NCBI GenBank assembly: GCA_946122785.1
Contig: CAMGYJ010000005.1
Location: 67,468,200-67,532,199 of the forward strand
Source of the DNA: Linum tenue
Taxonomy: Eukaryota > Streptophyta > Magnoliopsida > Malpighiales > Linaceae
Length of the DNA: 64,000 bases
Direction of reading: 5' to 3'
The position numbers and the translations under genes are program-made. Every line of letters starts with the position of its first letter. The first letter of the stretch is position 1. Below are positions 1 to 9,423 of the stretch, one piece after another. The notes beneath the pieces were generated by a model that was not told where the DNA came from, ran no database searches, and was given only the letters and a program-made list of their open reading frames with translations.

Positions 1-345
1 CTATCTCTGGCCCTGAGATTTGCCTTGCTCCTTCTACATCCCAACATAATGGTGTCCTGCATTTCCTCCCATAAAGTGCTTCATATGGTGGAACACCCAA
101 GCTACTATGGTACTGGTTGTTGTAAGCAAACTCAATTAAGGGTAAATGGTCAATCCATGACTCCTCCCATTGCATTACACATGATCGAAGTAACTCCTCT
201 AAGGTAAGGATGGTTCGTTCACTCTGGCCATCTGTTTGAGGATGATAAGCTGAAGTAAAATGCAGTTTAGTTCCCAAGGCATCATGTAAACTTTGCCAAA
301 ACCGAGATGTGAAGCTCGGGTCTCGATCAGAGACAATAGAAATTG
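1..345 (-). pseudogene. Integrase core fragment of a Ty3/gypsy (chromovirus-type) retrotransposon
   Basis: Read on the reverse strand, this stretch is one open frame of about 110 codons that is recognisably the second half of a retroviral-type integrase core, the enzyme that joins element cDNA to host DNA. Visible landmarks are SDRDPSFTSRFWQ (second catalytic Asp), YHPQTDGQSERT (catalytic Glu), a PLIEFAYNN segment and ALYGRKCRTP. This wording is typical of plant chromoviruses such as Tekay/Del and differs from the Athila integrase further right. The frame runs off the left edge of the window. At its N-terminal side it stops abruptly in satellite at 345/346, where GCAC (346-349) could belong to either sequence. 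No LTR or first catalytic Asp remains in view, so it is a broken relic here. Confidence 0.88.
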
Positions 346-1157
346 GCACGAGTACGATCTCTTAGTAACGAGTCCAAATTGCACAATAAGGTGGATTTGC
401 ACTCCAAATATCTTGTAATGTTGATGTACATGTGATTCAATGATTGGTTTAGTTATATATACACATAAACCGCTTAATTGTGTCATAATGACTAGAAGTG
501 AATGAGTACGAAATCTTAGTACCGAGTCCAAATTGTACAATAAGGTGGATATTCACTCCAAATGTCTTGTAATGTTGATAGACATGTGATTCTTTGATTG
601 GTTTAGTCATATAAACACATAAACCGCTTAATTGTGTCATAATGACAAGACGTGCACGAGTTCGAACTCTTAGTACCGAGTCCAAATTGTACAATAAGGT
701 GGATTTGCACTCCAAATGTCATGTAATGTTGATAGACATGTGATTCTTTAATTGGTTTAGTCATATAAACACATAAACCACTTAATTGTGTCATAATAAC
801 AAGAAGTGAGTGAGCACGAACGCCAAGTACCGAGTCCAAATTGTACTATAAGGTGGATTTGCACATCCAAATGTCTTGTAATGTTGATGGACATGTGATT
901 CAATAATTTGTTTATTCAAATAAACACATAAACCGCTTAATTGTGTCATAATGACAAGATGTGCACGAGTACGAACTCTTAGTACTGAGTACAAATTGCA
1001 CAATAAGGTGGATTTGCACTCGAAATGTCGTGTAATGTTGGTGGACATGTGATTCATTGATTGGTTTAGTCATATAAACACATAAACCGCTTAATTGTGT
1101 CATAATGACAAGAAGTGAATGAGTACGAACTCTTAGTACCGAGTCCTAATTGTACAA
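346..1157. repeat. 154-bp satellite, left segment
   Basis: About 5.3 monomers of the 154-bp satellite lie between the integrase fragment and the 5' LTR of the Athila-like element. Each monomer carries the landmarks GACAAGA, TTAGTACCGAGTCC, AATAAGGTGGATTT, CTTGTAATGTTGAT, GGACATGTGATT, GGTTTAGTCATATAAAC and AACCGCTTAATTGTGTC. The monomers from about 658 onward (CATGTAATG with ATAACAAGAAG, then AATAATTTG with AAATAAAC, then CATTGATTGG) are the same types in the same order as those just right of the element from 13002. The element therefore sits inside a higher-order unit that is present again on its other side. Confidence 0.95.
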
Positions 1158-1345
1158 TGATAGACCGATAATTATACATGTTTTCACCCCTATTCTGAAG
1201 CCGTTTGTGATGAGGAATCTCGTGTTTTAAGCCGATTTCACGCTAGGTTGTGTGTTTATGTCATATTTCAGGTCCCGGCGTTGGAATCGAGGCGGAGGAA
1301 CTAGTTCCGGGTTGAAAGGAGCGAAGTTGGGACAAAGGAGGCTGT

Positions 1346-1585
1346 TGGACCAAAATACCCGGCCAAAGGAAGAAATACCCGACCGGGTATTTTCTGGCCT
1401 TGACCGGGTATTTCTCACTTCGGGCGTCCGTGAGAAGCAGAAGGGGGCCCGGGCAATTGCCTTAAATCCCCGGTCGGGGATTGTGAGAACAGACCGGGGA
1501 TTTTCCCCTTTAACGAAACGGTGAGTTTGGCAAATACCCGGTCGAACCCCAGAATACCCGACCGGGTATTTCGACCGGGTATCGC
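1346..1585. repeat. Cluster of short inverted repeats (ACCCG-nn-CGGGT type) in the 5' LTR
   Basis: Several copies and half-copies of AATACCCG-AC-CGGGTATT (8-bp arms, 2-base spacer) are packed here, with a variant AATCCCCG-GT-CGGGGATT near 1471-1490. Complete pairs lie near 1373-1391 and 1552-1570, with half-sites between them. The same cluster is in the 3' LTR (about 12283-12522), where one arm has mutated (CCGGATATT). The same motif also forms larger hairpins after pol at 8441-8775. Its place directly upstream of a TATA-like box suggests a promoter-proximal element, which is inference. Confidence 0.8.
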
Positions 1586-1595
1586 GATGGCAGCT

Positions 1596-1604
1596 GATAA
1601 AAGG
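1596..1604 (+). promoter_or_regulatory. TATA-like box of the LTR promoter
   Basis: GATAAAAGG lies directly downstream of the inverted-repeat cluster and about 40-80 bases upstream of a GA-rich stretch that would be the transcribed leader. Position and context fit an LTR promoter. The box is not a canonical TATATAA, so the call is tentative. Confidence 0.4.
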
Positions 1605-2523
1605 AAAAGAAGGCCAATTTTCAGAGGGTTTCGAGTTTTTGAGAGAGAAAGCGATACCTAGAGAGAGAAAGCGACGAACCAGAGTTCCCAAGCGCCATAA
1701 ATCGATCTTCATCACCATTGGAGCCCGGTTTGAGCTTGGAGAAGTGCGATTAAACGTCCAGGAGCAGGAATCCATCTTCACAGTATGATTTCCGCGTCTG
1801 AATCTGCTTTTGCTTCTTTCTCTATGGAGTAGTTTCCCCATTCATCTGGGTATGGGGAACCCTAGATTTGTATGCTAGGTCTGATTGTATGAACCCAAGT
1901 ACAGAGTTTGTGAATTGATTATATTCGATTGAGGTTTGAATGATTGAATGACTTGAATCCTGATCAAATTCCTGTTGTTTCTGCTTTGACCTAGAATGAG
2001 AATATCTGCCTAGGTTGATAGAGTACCCTTAATCGAAGGTGGCGAATTGGTGACTTTAGTCGAGGAGCCAATTCGCTATTCTGTACCGAATTCAATTCGG
2101 TAGTGGAGGTTTGGTTCGTTAGGGCCTCAATCTGTTTACTCCGGTGGAGGTTAGTCGCCCGCTAGAGACTCAGATTTAGAGGGTCTGGAGACCTTTAGTC
2201 GAGACTTCAGGCTAATTGAGAACCTTCCGCAGTATAACTTTCATGAAAACTGAACTTGGTAAATTGCAATCCGACTTAACTGCAGTCTAGGGGGATCCAT
2301 ATCCGGGTGACCTCTTTTGACTTGACAACAACCGTTTACTTGCTTTGTGTTTTGTTTGCTTGAGTTGCACTAAAAGTTCACCGCTAAATAACAAGAATTC
2401 ACCGAGTAGTCATCACATCTAGCACCTGGGTTGACAATAAAACCCAAACCCGCTATACTACGCTTTAGGAAGGGGTTACACTTGGCCATTTTCTAGAGTG
2501 ACAGTAGGAGTGAGTCAAGTTTT

Positions 2524-2541
2524 TGGCGCCGTTGCCGGGGA
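2524..2541 (+). other. Primer binding site for tRNA-Asp
   Basis: TGGCGCCGTTGCCGGGGA is the exact complement of the 3' end of plant tRNA-Asp (…CCCCGGCAACGGCGCCA) as I know it. Reverse transcription would start here. The site follows the 5' LTR after six bases. Use of this primer is a known habit of Athila elements. Confidence 0.93.
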
Positions 2542-2665
2542 CGGCTAGGTTGTTGAAGAAAAGTGATTTCTGTTACTTTAGCATTTTCATTTTTGCATTG
2601 AGTGTTTGTTCCTTCCCACTTGTGCCTTCACGGGTTTGCATTGCTTGATTGTGTGCAGATAGTGC

Positions 2666-2953
2666 ATGACCCGTAGCCAGTCGGGAGGTTTACTGCCGTT
2701 GAATCCTGAGATTGAGCGTACCTGCAAACAACTTCGGAGACAACAGCGAGCTAGACTGGCTACGATGGAGCGCAGAGACGGCCAATTGAGCAGCGACTCC
2801 GAGGACGAGTACGAGATGGAAGGCGATCAGAACCCACCTCCTCAGAACCAGATCCTGGGGAACGACCCCAAATCCCCTGGGAGCTGGAAACCATCATCAT
2901 CCACCACCACCGGGTCCCACCTTGGAGTACTACTATACTCCACGGATTGCTGA
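2666..2953 (+). CDS. gag: Gag N-terminus, separated from gag-pol by a frame break
   Basis: The first good ATG after the primer site opens a frame beginning [19 protein letters not shown], a start typical of plant Athila/Tat-type Gag proteins, followed by basic ([10 protein letters not shown]) and acidic ([12 protein letters not shown]) stretches. The frame runs to a stop at 2951-2953, but its last ~30 residues look like off-frame reading. The capsid region continues in another frame (2922-8213), which has no ATG of its own until well inside the capsid and is closed upstream by a stop at 2787-2789. A one-base insertion or two-base deletion between about 2830 and 2921 explains this. A TGTGTGCAG just before the ATG (2650-2658) resembles a 3' splice site, so the gag leader may be spliced. 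Confidence 0.75.
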   Translation: MTRSQSGGLLPLNPEIERTCKQLRRQQRARLATMERRDGQLSSDSEDEYEMEGDQNPPPQNQILGNDPKSPGSWKPSSSTTTGSHLGVLLYSTDC

Positions 2954-5900
2954 CATCTGCCCGGTCATCCTCTATCTGCCCATTCCTGCAAACAACTTCG
3001 AGATCAAGCCATGCTGGATTCAACTCATCACCTCCTCTATCCAGTTCCATGGTTTGAAGGATGAGGAAGCCCGGGTACATCTTTCCCGTTTTCTGCAGCT
3101 GACGAACGGGTTCAAGCTGAACGGTGTCCCGGATGACGCAATCCGCCTTCACCTCTTCCCCCATTCTCTGGCGGGGAATGCTAAGAGGTGGTTGGAGACC
3201 CAGCCCCCATTGTCCATCACCTCTTGGGACGATCTGGCTGACAAGTTCGTGCACCGGTATTATCCGGCATCGAAGACCACGGAGATACAGCGGGAGATCA
3301 CTCACTTCCGCCAAGAGCCAGATGAGTCACTTCGTGATGCATGGGAGCGGTACATGGGATACTTCTGGCAGTGTCCCCATCATGGCTTCACCGATGCTTT
3401 CACAGTAGGGAACTTCTACAGCGCCCTTACTCCAGACAGCCAGAGGGTGATTGAGTCTCTATGCCCAGGAGGGGATATCCTTACTAAGACTCCACCTGAG
3501 CTGAACCAGATGATCAGTACCTTGGCTGCCCGAGACCACTCTTGGTGGCAGAACAACAGAGGCAGGAACTCCCGGGACCGGGGTGTGCATGCTATGGAGG
3601 CCAGGTCCGGGTTAGAGCAGCATGTGGCTGAGTTGGTGCAGACATTGAAGCAGCCTAACAGTCTCCTTCCGGGCCGAGGTGTAGCTACGCCTCCAGTAGC
3701 TCAGTGTCAGTGGTGTGAGAGCCCGAATCACCTGGTGGAGGATTGTCAGTCTATGGACTTCATAGCAAATGCTCGACGCCTGGATCCTTACAGCAGTACC
3801 TATAACGAGGGATGGCGCCAGCATCCCAACTTTGCCTGGGGCAGCAACACCAACAAGCCACCTGGGTTTCCAGCACCAGCAGGTGGTTTTCACCAGAGGC
3901 AGCCCTTCCAGGCTAGGCAGGGGCCACCACCACAGCAGCAGCCCTACCAGCCTAGACAAGGGCAGCCATTCCAGCAGCCCCAGCGCCAGTTTGCTCAGCC
4001 TCCCGCAGCCGCAGCTCCAGATACTCAGATGTCTTATCTGAAGAATATTTTGCAGGCTTTCATGACCACCAGTCAGGCGAACTTCACAAGGATGGATCAG
4101 AACATAGCCTCACTGGAGGCAGGCCAGAGGAACCAAGGTGCCATTCTGCAAGATCTACAGGATAAGATTGGGAGCCTAGCTCGCCAGAACACTACCAGGG
4201 CACCGGGGACTCTGCCTGCCACCACCATCCCCAATCCACGGGACCCGCATGAGATTGCACACGCCATCACCACCAGGAGTGGCAAGACTACATCTGCTGC
4301 TCCTGCCCAGCCCAGGCGAGACGACCCACTACCTGCTTCAACACCTCCAGCTGATACTGCAGAGGTGGGGGAAGGCAGCACAGCACCTGCTCCAAAGCCG
4401 CAACCTGTGGTTAAGGAGCATACACCCCAGCTGCCCTTCCCCACTCGACTTCATAAAGACAAGCTGGAGACAGAGTTTGCCAAGTTCATGGCAATGTTGA
4501 AGCAGGTCAACATCAGCATGCCGTTCGTGGAGGCACTGTCGAAGTTGCCCAAGTATGCCAAGTTCATGAAAGACCTCCTCACCAACAAGAAGAAACTTGG
4601 GGATCTTTCGACAGTGATGCTCAGCGAGGAGTGTTCTGCTATCCTGCAGAACAAGCTGCCCGAGAAGCGCAAAGACCCAGGGAGTTTCACTATCCCTCTT
4701 GTTATTGGCAGCATGCATGTAGGGAAGTGCTTGGCGGACCTAGGAGCTAGCATTAACGTCATGCCCTATAAATTGTTTAAGAAGTTAGACCTAGGTGAAC
4801 CTAGAGCTACTAGGATGAGCATTCAGTTAGCTGATCGTTCTATCGTGCATCCTAGGGGTATCATTGAGGACTTGCTTGTTAATGTAGGTGCATTCACATA
4901 TCCTGTTGATTTTGTTATTTTGGATATAAATGAGGATGTGGATGTGCCTTTGATGTTGGGTAGACCGTTTCTCGCCACCGCCAAGGCGCTTATTGATGTG
5001 CATAGTGGTAAATTGATCTTGCGTGCTGGTGATGAACAGGCTACTTTTTCTGTGTCTGACAATGGGAAACATTCTCATTTGCATGATGACATAGACTACT
5101 GTGATGTGCTTACCGATTTTGAGACCGCACTCGCCATCACGAGTGCGGGTACTGATGATGCTCTTGAGCGTTGTATTTTGCAAGGTGAGCAGGCATTGCA
5201 GGAGCCGCAGCTGGCCGCATTGGAGAGTGGCCCCTTCTTGGAGGGCGACAGGCTGTTTAAACCGATCTCATCCTCCACCCGCATCACCACTTCCTTGGAG
5301 GAACCACCAGAGCTGGAGCTTAAGCCCCTCCCTCCTCATTTGGAGTATGCATTTCTCCGGGAGGGGAATAAGCTGCCAGTCATCATCAGCTCGACCCTCA
5401 CACCCGAGCAGAAGACCAGACTGGTGGCCTTGCTGAAGCAGTACGAGCGAGCTTTGGCATGGAAGATCACATATATCCGGGGAATCAGCCCCTCCTTTTG
5501 CTCACACCGGATACTGCTGGAGGATGAGATGCGGCCAGTGAGGCAGCCGCAGAGGAGACTGACGCCAAACCTGGAGGCGGTGGTTCGGGCAGAGATCGTG
5601 AAGCTGATGGACGCGGGGATCATCTTCGCCATTTCTGACAGCGAGTGGGTCAGTCCCACCCAGGTGGTGCCCAAAAAGGGTGGGATGACCGTGGTGCCTA
5701 ACGAGAAGAACGAGCTCATCCCGATACGCACGGTGACTGGGTACCGTGTTTGCATCGACTATAGGCGTCTCAACGACGCTACTCGGAAGGACCATTTCCC
5801 GCTGCCGTTCATTGATCAGATGCTGGAGAGATTGGCGGGGCACGAGTTCTACTGCTTCTTGGATGGGATGTCCGGGTACTTTCAGATCCCTATTGCACCG

Positions 5901-8213
5901 GAGGACCAGGCGAAGACCACTTTCACCTGCCCCTTCGGCACATTTGCTTACCGGAGGATTCCATTCGGGCTATGCAACGCCCCAGCCACCTTTCAGCGAT
6001 GCATGCTCGCCATCTTTGACCGTCTGGTCGGCGAGATCATGGAGGTGTTTATGGACGATTTCTCGGTTTATGGAGACTCCTTCTCTCACTGTCTCCATAA
6101 CCTGGAACTTGTTCTTAAACGGTGTGAAGAAACGAACCTGGCACTGAGTTGGGAGAAGTGTCACTTCATGGTTCGAGAAGGCATAGTTCTTGGGCACAAG
6201 ATCTCCAAGATGGGGATCGAGGTAGACAGAGCAAAGATCGAGACTATCAGCAAGCTGCCTCCTCCTACATCTGTAAAGGGGATCCGGAGTTTTCTTGGCC
6301 ATGCAGGTTTCTATAGGCGGTTCATCAAGGACTTCTCGAAGATTGCCCTGCCCCTAACTAAGCTTCTGGAGAAGGTTGCCCCCTTCCAGTTCACTGATGC
6401 TTGCACAGCGGCATTCACCACCTTGAAGGAGAAGCTCACCCAGGCTCCTATCATGGTTGTTCATGACTGGTCCCTACCATTTGAGCTGACGTGCGACGCT
6501 AGTGACTTTGCTGTTGGAGTTGTTTTGGGGCAGAGGCGAGATCAACACTTCCGACCTATCTACTACGCCTTGAAGACTCTGAATGATGCCCAGGAGAACT
6601 ACACCACCACAGAGAAGGAGCTGCTTGCGGTGGTGTTTGCCTTTGATAAGTTTCGCCCCTATCTGGTCTTGTCCCATGTGACCGTGTACACAGATCACTC
6701 CGCGATTAGATACCTGATGAGCAAGGCCGATGCCAAGCCTCGGCTCATACGATGGATCTTACTGCTGCAGGAGTTTGATATTGAGATCCGGGACAAGAAG
6801 GGTGCAGAAAATGTTGCAGCTGATCACCTCTCCCGGTTGGACGCACCTCCTGCGGACAACCTCGTGGAGGAGATTGACGACTCCTTCCCAGATGAGAGGT
6901 TGATGATGATGTGCTTGGTGGAGAGTGTCACCCCCTGGTATTCTGATTTTGCGAACTATTTGGTGGGCCAGCAGCTGCCCAAGGGGATGGCAACTCACGC
7001 CAAAAGGAAGTTTTTCTCCGATCTGAAGTACTACTTCTGGGATGACCCGCATCTTTTTCGGATCGGAGCCGATGGGATCATCCGTCGTTGTGTTATGGAG
7101 AGTGAGATGGAGGGCATTCTATCTCACTGTCATGAGGGACCTACTGGCGGTCATCACGGAGGAAACCGCACGGCGAGGAAGGTGCTCCAGTCGGGCTTTT
7201 ACTGGCCCACGCTCTTCAAAGATGCAGACGCCTTCGCACGCAGGTGCGACCGATGCCAGAGGTCAGGTAACATCTCTGCCCGTGATGAGATGCCCCAGAA
7301 TGTGTTTATAACTTGTGAGATTTTTGATGTCTGGGGTATCGACTTCATGGGCCCCTTCCCTCCATCTTTTGGTAACACCTATATTCTGGTTGCTGTTGAC
7401 TACGTCTCTAGGTGGGCGGAGGCGCAAGCTTTGCCCACCAATGATGCTAGACGTGTTTGTGGTTTTTTGAAGCAGTTATTCTCCCGGTTCGGGACACCTA
7501 GAGCCATCATAAGCGATAGAGGCACCCATTTCCAGGGCCAATTTGATAAACTACTGTCTCGCTATGGTGTGACTCACAAGGTGTCCGTGGCCTATCATCC
7601 CCAGACCAGTGGCCAGGCCGAACTGACGAACCGAGAGCTCAAGCGGATCCTGGAGAAAACGGTGGATCAGTCCCGCAAAGATTGGTCCACCAAGCTCGAT
7701 GATGCTCTGTGGGCGTATCGCACTGCCTACAAGACGCCCATTGGTACTTCACCGTACCGGCTTGTCTATGGAAAGGCATGCCATTTGCCCGTGGAGCTAG
7801 AGCACAAGGCCTTCTGGGCCCTTAAGCTGCTCAACTTGGATGTTCGTGTTGCAGGTATTGAGCGAAAAATGCAGATGTTGGAGCTGGAAGAGTGGCGTTA
7901 CCACGCCTATGAGAACACCCGGCTGTACAAGGAGCGTACTAAGCGCCTGCACGATGCCCGGTTGCGGGGTCCGAAAGAGTTCCAGGTTGGTGATCGAGTT
8001 CTCCTCTATAACTCTCGCCTGAAGCTCTTTCCCGGAAAACTCCGCTCCCGGTGGTCTGGACCTTTCACGGTCACCCAGGTGTTCCCGTATGGCACTATCG
8101 AAATTGCCAACCCGCAGACTGAGCCGTTTAAAGTGAATGGCCATCGTCTCAAACTCTACCTGGGAGACGAGGTCGAATGTGCGGAGTTGGTGGTGGAACT
8201 CGCGGACCCTTAG
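2922..8213 (+). CDS. gag-pol: Gag-pol polyprotein of the Athila-like element
   Basis: One frame of 1763 codons encodes most of the replication machinery. Approximate residue positions are: Gag capsid 25-215; a CCHC zinc knuckle at 262-275 ([14 protein letters not shown]); a Gln/Pro-rich linker at 320-365; aspartic protease with DLGAS at 606-610; reverse transcriptase about 880-1060 with FMDD at 1043-1046; RNase H about 1185-1300 (D1192, E1232, D1258); integrase zinc finger with H1404, H1411, C1442, C1445; and an integrase core with D1474, D1532, E1567. D and E are separated by 34 residues rather than the usual 35, which suggests a one-residue loss in a loop. The C-terminus has a GPF/Y-like segment and no chromodomain. 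RT and integrase wording ([19 protein letters not shown]) is Athila-like. The frame opens at a TTG and lacks a real start because of the upstream frame break. Everything downstream is intact. Confidence 0.93.
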   Translation: MEYYYTPRIADICPVILYLPIPANNFEIKPCWIQLITSSIQFHGLKDEEARVHLSRFLQLTNGFKLNGVPDDAIRLHLFPHSLAGNAKRWLETQPPLSITSWDDLADKFVHRYYPASKTTEIQREITHFRQEPDESLRDAWERYMGYFWQCPHHGFTDAFTVGNFYSALTPDSQRVIESLCPGGDILTKTPPELNQMISTLAARDHSWWQNNRGRNSRDRGVHAMEARSGLEQHVAELVQTLKQPNSLLPGRGVATPPVAQCQWCESPNHLVEDCQSMDFIANARRLDPYSSTYNEGWRQHPNFAWGSNTNKPPGFPAPAGGFHQRQPFQARQGPPPQQQPYQPRQGQPFQQPQRQFAQPPAAAAPDTQMSYLKNILQAFMTTSQANFTRMDQNIASLEAGQRNQGAILQDLQDKIGSLARQNTTRAPGTLPATTIPNPRDPHEIAHAITTRSGKTTSAAPAQPRRDDPLPASTPPADTAEVGEGSTAPAPKPQPVVKEHTPQLPFPTRLHKDKLETEFAKFMAMLKQVNISMPFVEALSKLPKYAKFMKDLLTNKKKLGDLSTVMLSEECSAILQNKLPEKRKDPGSFTIPLVIGSMHVGKCLADLGASINVMPYKLFKKLDLGEPRATRMSIQLADRSIVHPRGIIEDLLVNVGAFTYPVDFVILDINEDVDVPLMLGRPFLATAKALIDVHSGKLILRAGDEQATFSVSDNGKHSHLHDDIDYCDVLTDFETALAITSAGTDDALERCILQGEQALQEPQLAALESGPFLEGDRLFKPISSSTRITTSLEEPPELELKPLPPHLEYAFLREGNKLPVIISSTLTPEQKTRLVALLKQYERALAWKITYIRGISPSFCSHRILLEDEMRPVRQPQRRLTPNLEAVVRAEIVKLMDAGIIFAISDSEWVSPTQVVPKKGGMTVVPNEKNELIPIRTVTGYRVCIDYRRLNDATRKDHFPLPFIDQMLERLAGHEFYCFLDGMSGYFQIPIAPEDQAKTTFTCPFGTFAYRRIPFGLCNAPATFQRCMLAIFDRLVGEIMEVFMDDFSVYGDSFSHCLHNLELVLKRCEETNLALSWEKCHFMVREGIVLGHKISKMGIEVDRAKIETISKLPPPTSVKGIRSFLGHAGFYRRFIKDFSKIALPLTKLLEKVAPFQFTDACTAAFTTLKEKLTQAPIMVVHDWSLPFELTCDASDFAVGVVLGQRRDQHFRPIYYALKTLNDAQENYTTTEKELLAVVFAFDKFRPYLVLSHVTVYTDHSAIRYLMSKADAKPRLIRWILLLQEFDIEIRDKKGAENVAADHLSRLDAPPADNLVEEIDDSFPDERLMMMCLVESVTPWYSDFANYLVGQQLPKGMATHAKRKFFSDLKYYFWDDPHLFRIGADGIIRRCVMESEMEGILSHCHEGPTGGHHGGNRTARKVLQSGFYWPTLFKDADAFARRCDRCQRSGNISARDEMPQNVFITCEIFDVWGIDFMGPFPPSFGNTYILVAVDYVSRWAEAQALPTNDARRVCGFLKQLFSRFGTPRAIISDRGTHFQGQFDKLLSRYGVTHKVSVAYHPQTSGQAELTNRELKRILEKTVDQSRKDWSTKLDDALWAYRTAYKTPIGTSPYRLVYGKACHLPVELEHKAFWALKLLNLDVRVAGIERKMQMLELEEWRYHAYENTRLYKERTKRLHDARLRGPKEFQVGDRVLLYNSRLKLFPGKLRSRWSGPFTVTQVFPYGTIEIANPQTEPFKVNGHRLKLYLGDEVECAELVVELADP

Positions 8214-8440
8214 TTCCGCCATGGGCGTCCAGCTAAAAGACGGTAAAGAAGCGCTTGTGGGGAGGCAACCCCACCACGGTTTGCATTTTCTTTTCCCTTT
8301 TTTCTGAGTTTTTGGTGTCGTGTCGAGTCAGTTGCATGTCTGTCGTGAAGTTCGGTCATCTGTGATGCCTCGGTTTGGTGTTTTCGTGCAGGAGAGGTCG
8401 AGATTTTGGGAAGAATGAGAATTTTGGCCGGAAGGGTAAA
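8214..8440 (+). other. Spacer after pol, no gene
   Basis: About 230 bases between the gag-pol stop and the first large hairpin contain a T-rich stretch (8283-8310) and no recognisable coding sequence. Open frames crossing it on either strand have no family likeness. Confidence 0.6.
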
Positions 8441-8775
8441 ATACCCGGTCATGAGCCAAAATACCCGACCGGGTATTTTTGGCTCGTGCCCGGGCCCCCT
8501 TCTGCCTTCCGGGGCGAAAAAAGGCAAATCCCCGACCTCAGGCCAAAATACCCGACCGGGTATTAATTTTGGCTTGAGACCGGGGATTTCCCTGCCGTGA
8601 AACGCTGCGTTTAGAAACTCCCCGATCTCACGCCAAAAATACCCGGCCGGGTATTTTTGGCGCGGGACCGGGGATTTTTGTTCCTTGATACGCAGCATTT
8701 GGCAGACCCCCGGTCGTGGACTTGAAAATACCCGACCGGGTATTTTTCCTATTTAAAGGAAACCCCCGGTCATTT
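8441..8775. repeat. Tandem large hairpins built on the ACCCG/CGGGT motif
   Basis: Four successive inverted repeats share an AAAATACCCG-CGGGTATTTT core and extend outward with different arms: about 8450-8488, 8526-8589, 8620-8673 and 8724-8748. The third is nearly perfect: 27-bp arms at 8620-8646 and 8647-8673 with no spacer and three mismatches. It also appears to extend outward through ACGCTGCGT near 8602 and ACGCAGCA near 8689. The core matches the LTR cluster although the flanking sequence does not, so the motif has been amplified in two separate parts of the element. On DNA it could extrude cruciforms, and on RNA it would fold into strong stem-loops. Confidence 0.85.
8749..8759 (+). promoter_or_regulatory. 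Candidate internal promoter TATA box for the third gene
   Basis: CTATTTAAAGG sits immediately after the last hairpin. It is followed 25-80 bases later by a pyrimidine-rich CTCTCTCTACCCTC tract like those at plant transcription start regions. The order hairpin, TATA, leader is the same as in the LTR. A CCG-rich leader and a well-formed candidate intron follow before the ATG of the third gene. Promoter activity is inferred, not shown. Confidence 0.45.
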
Positions 8776-8846
8776 CTCTCTCTACCCTCATTTTTTCCAA
8801 AATCCCTTCTCTCTCTACTCTCATTTCCTCTCCCCTCTCTCCTCTT

Positions 8847-9020
8847 TGGCCGCCGCCGGCCGCCACTATCCGCCGCCGGCCGCCACCTCCGCCGCCGTCG
8901 GCCGCCGTCTTCCGCCGCGCCGCCGTCTTCCGCCGCGCCGCCGTCGCCGCCGGCCACCGTCGCCGGTCAATTTCCGGCGACTTTCCGGCGGGTTTCCGGC
9001 CACTTTCCGGCGACCCCCTC
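8847..9020 (+). repeat. CCG-rich low-complexity leader
   Basis: This is a run of CCGCCGGCC and CGCCGCCGTC units followed by repeated TTTCCGGCGAC. It is extremely CpG-rich compared with the AT-rich satellite around the element. Long open frames cross it on both strands (for example 8716-9150 on +), but their proteins are proline/arginine/alanine-rich low complexity, so I do not call genes. Such CCG repeats are common in plant 5' untranslated leaders. Confidence 0.7.
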
Positions 9021-9097
9021 AGCCGATTTTTTTGGCCCCTCCTCGCGTCCTTCCCCTTTTTCTCGTGTCCGCACTACAGTTCCACTTGAGTTTCCAG

Positions 9098-9419
9098 GTG
9101 TGTTTCTTATTACTTACTCTTTTTCTGGAGAATCGAACTGTAGACTGTAGGACCGAGAACTGTGTTTGCATGCCTGGACTAGAGTAGGGTGGGGGATGCC
9201 TTAGGCTTGCATAGTTTATCTGTGGGGTATGTGTTGCCCTGTTGTGAACGTGATTGGTTCTGTGCTTCTTGCGTGATTCCGGTTGCGTCGCCTGTGATTC
9301 AACCAGCTGTGCGTACCATTGTTAGCCTAGGTGACCTTAAGTGTGGGGGAAGTGATGAACCCATGCTGTTGGTCCTGACCAGTTTTCTTGGCTCCACCTA
9401 TGGTGTTTTGATTTTGCAG
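9098..9419 (+). other. Putative leader intron upstream of the third gene
   Basis: The donor reads CAG|GTGTGT with the exon ending at 9097. The acceptor reads TTTTGATTTTGCAG|G with the exon resuming at 9420, only four bases before the ATG at 9424. The 322-nt interior is T-rich relative to its flanks. The acceptor would also serve a spliced subgenomic RNA made from the LTR promoter with an upstream donor. Splicing is predicted from the signals alone. Confidence 0.5.
9336..9354 (+). other. Polypurine-tract-like motif, internal copy 1
   Basis: CTTAAGTGTGGGGGAAGTG closely matches the functional tract before the 3' LTR (GGTTAAGTGTGGGGGAGT). It lies inside the putative leader intron. I recall PPT-like copies beside the extra gene being described in Athila/Calypso elements. 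Here it could prime an extra plus-strand DNA start. Confidence 0.65.
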
Positions 9420-9423
9420 GAAC

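Larger units (their letters stand above)
1158..2517 (+). repeat. 5' LTR of the Athila-like element (complete, ~1360 bp)
   Basis: It begins TGATAGACC and ends ...GTGAGTCA, giving TGA/TCA termini six bases before the primer site. The 3' end is set by the primer site, because the downstream LTR copy is truncated and cannot define it. Positions 1158-2064 align without gaps to 12095-13001, and 2065-2517 have no second copy in the window. It contains a cluster of short inverted repeats followed by a TATA-like box and a GA-rich leader (1640-1680). A 204-codon reverse-strand open frame (1227-1841) occurs in both LTRs but has no recognisable domain. Confidence 0.9.

Noticed and set aside
1227..1841. 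204-codon reverse-strand ORF in both LTRs
   Set aside because: It reads through the inverted-repeat cluster with no recognisable domain. Its presence in both LTRs only reflects their recent common origin.
8716..9150. 144-codon ORF over the CCG-rich stretch
   Set aside because: Low-complexity Pro/Arg/Ala protein across a probable leader, ending inside the putative intron; no family likeness.
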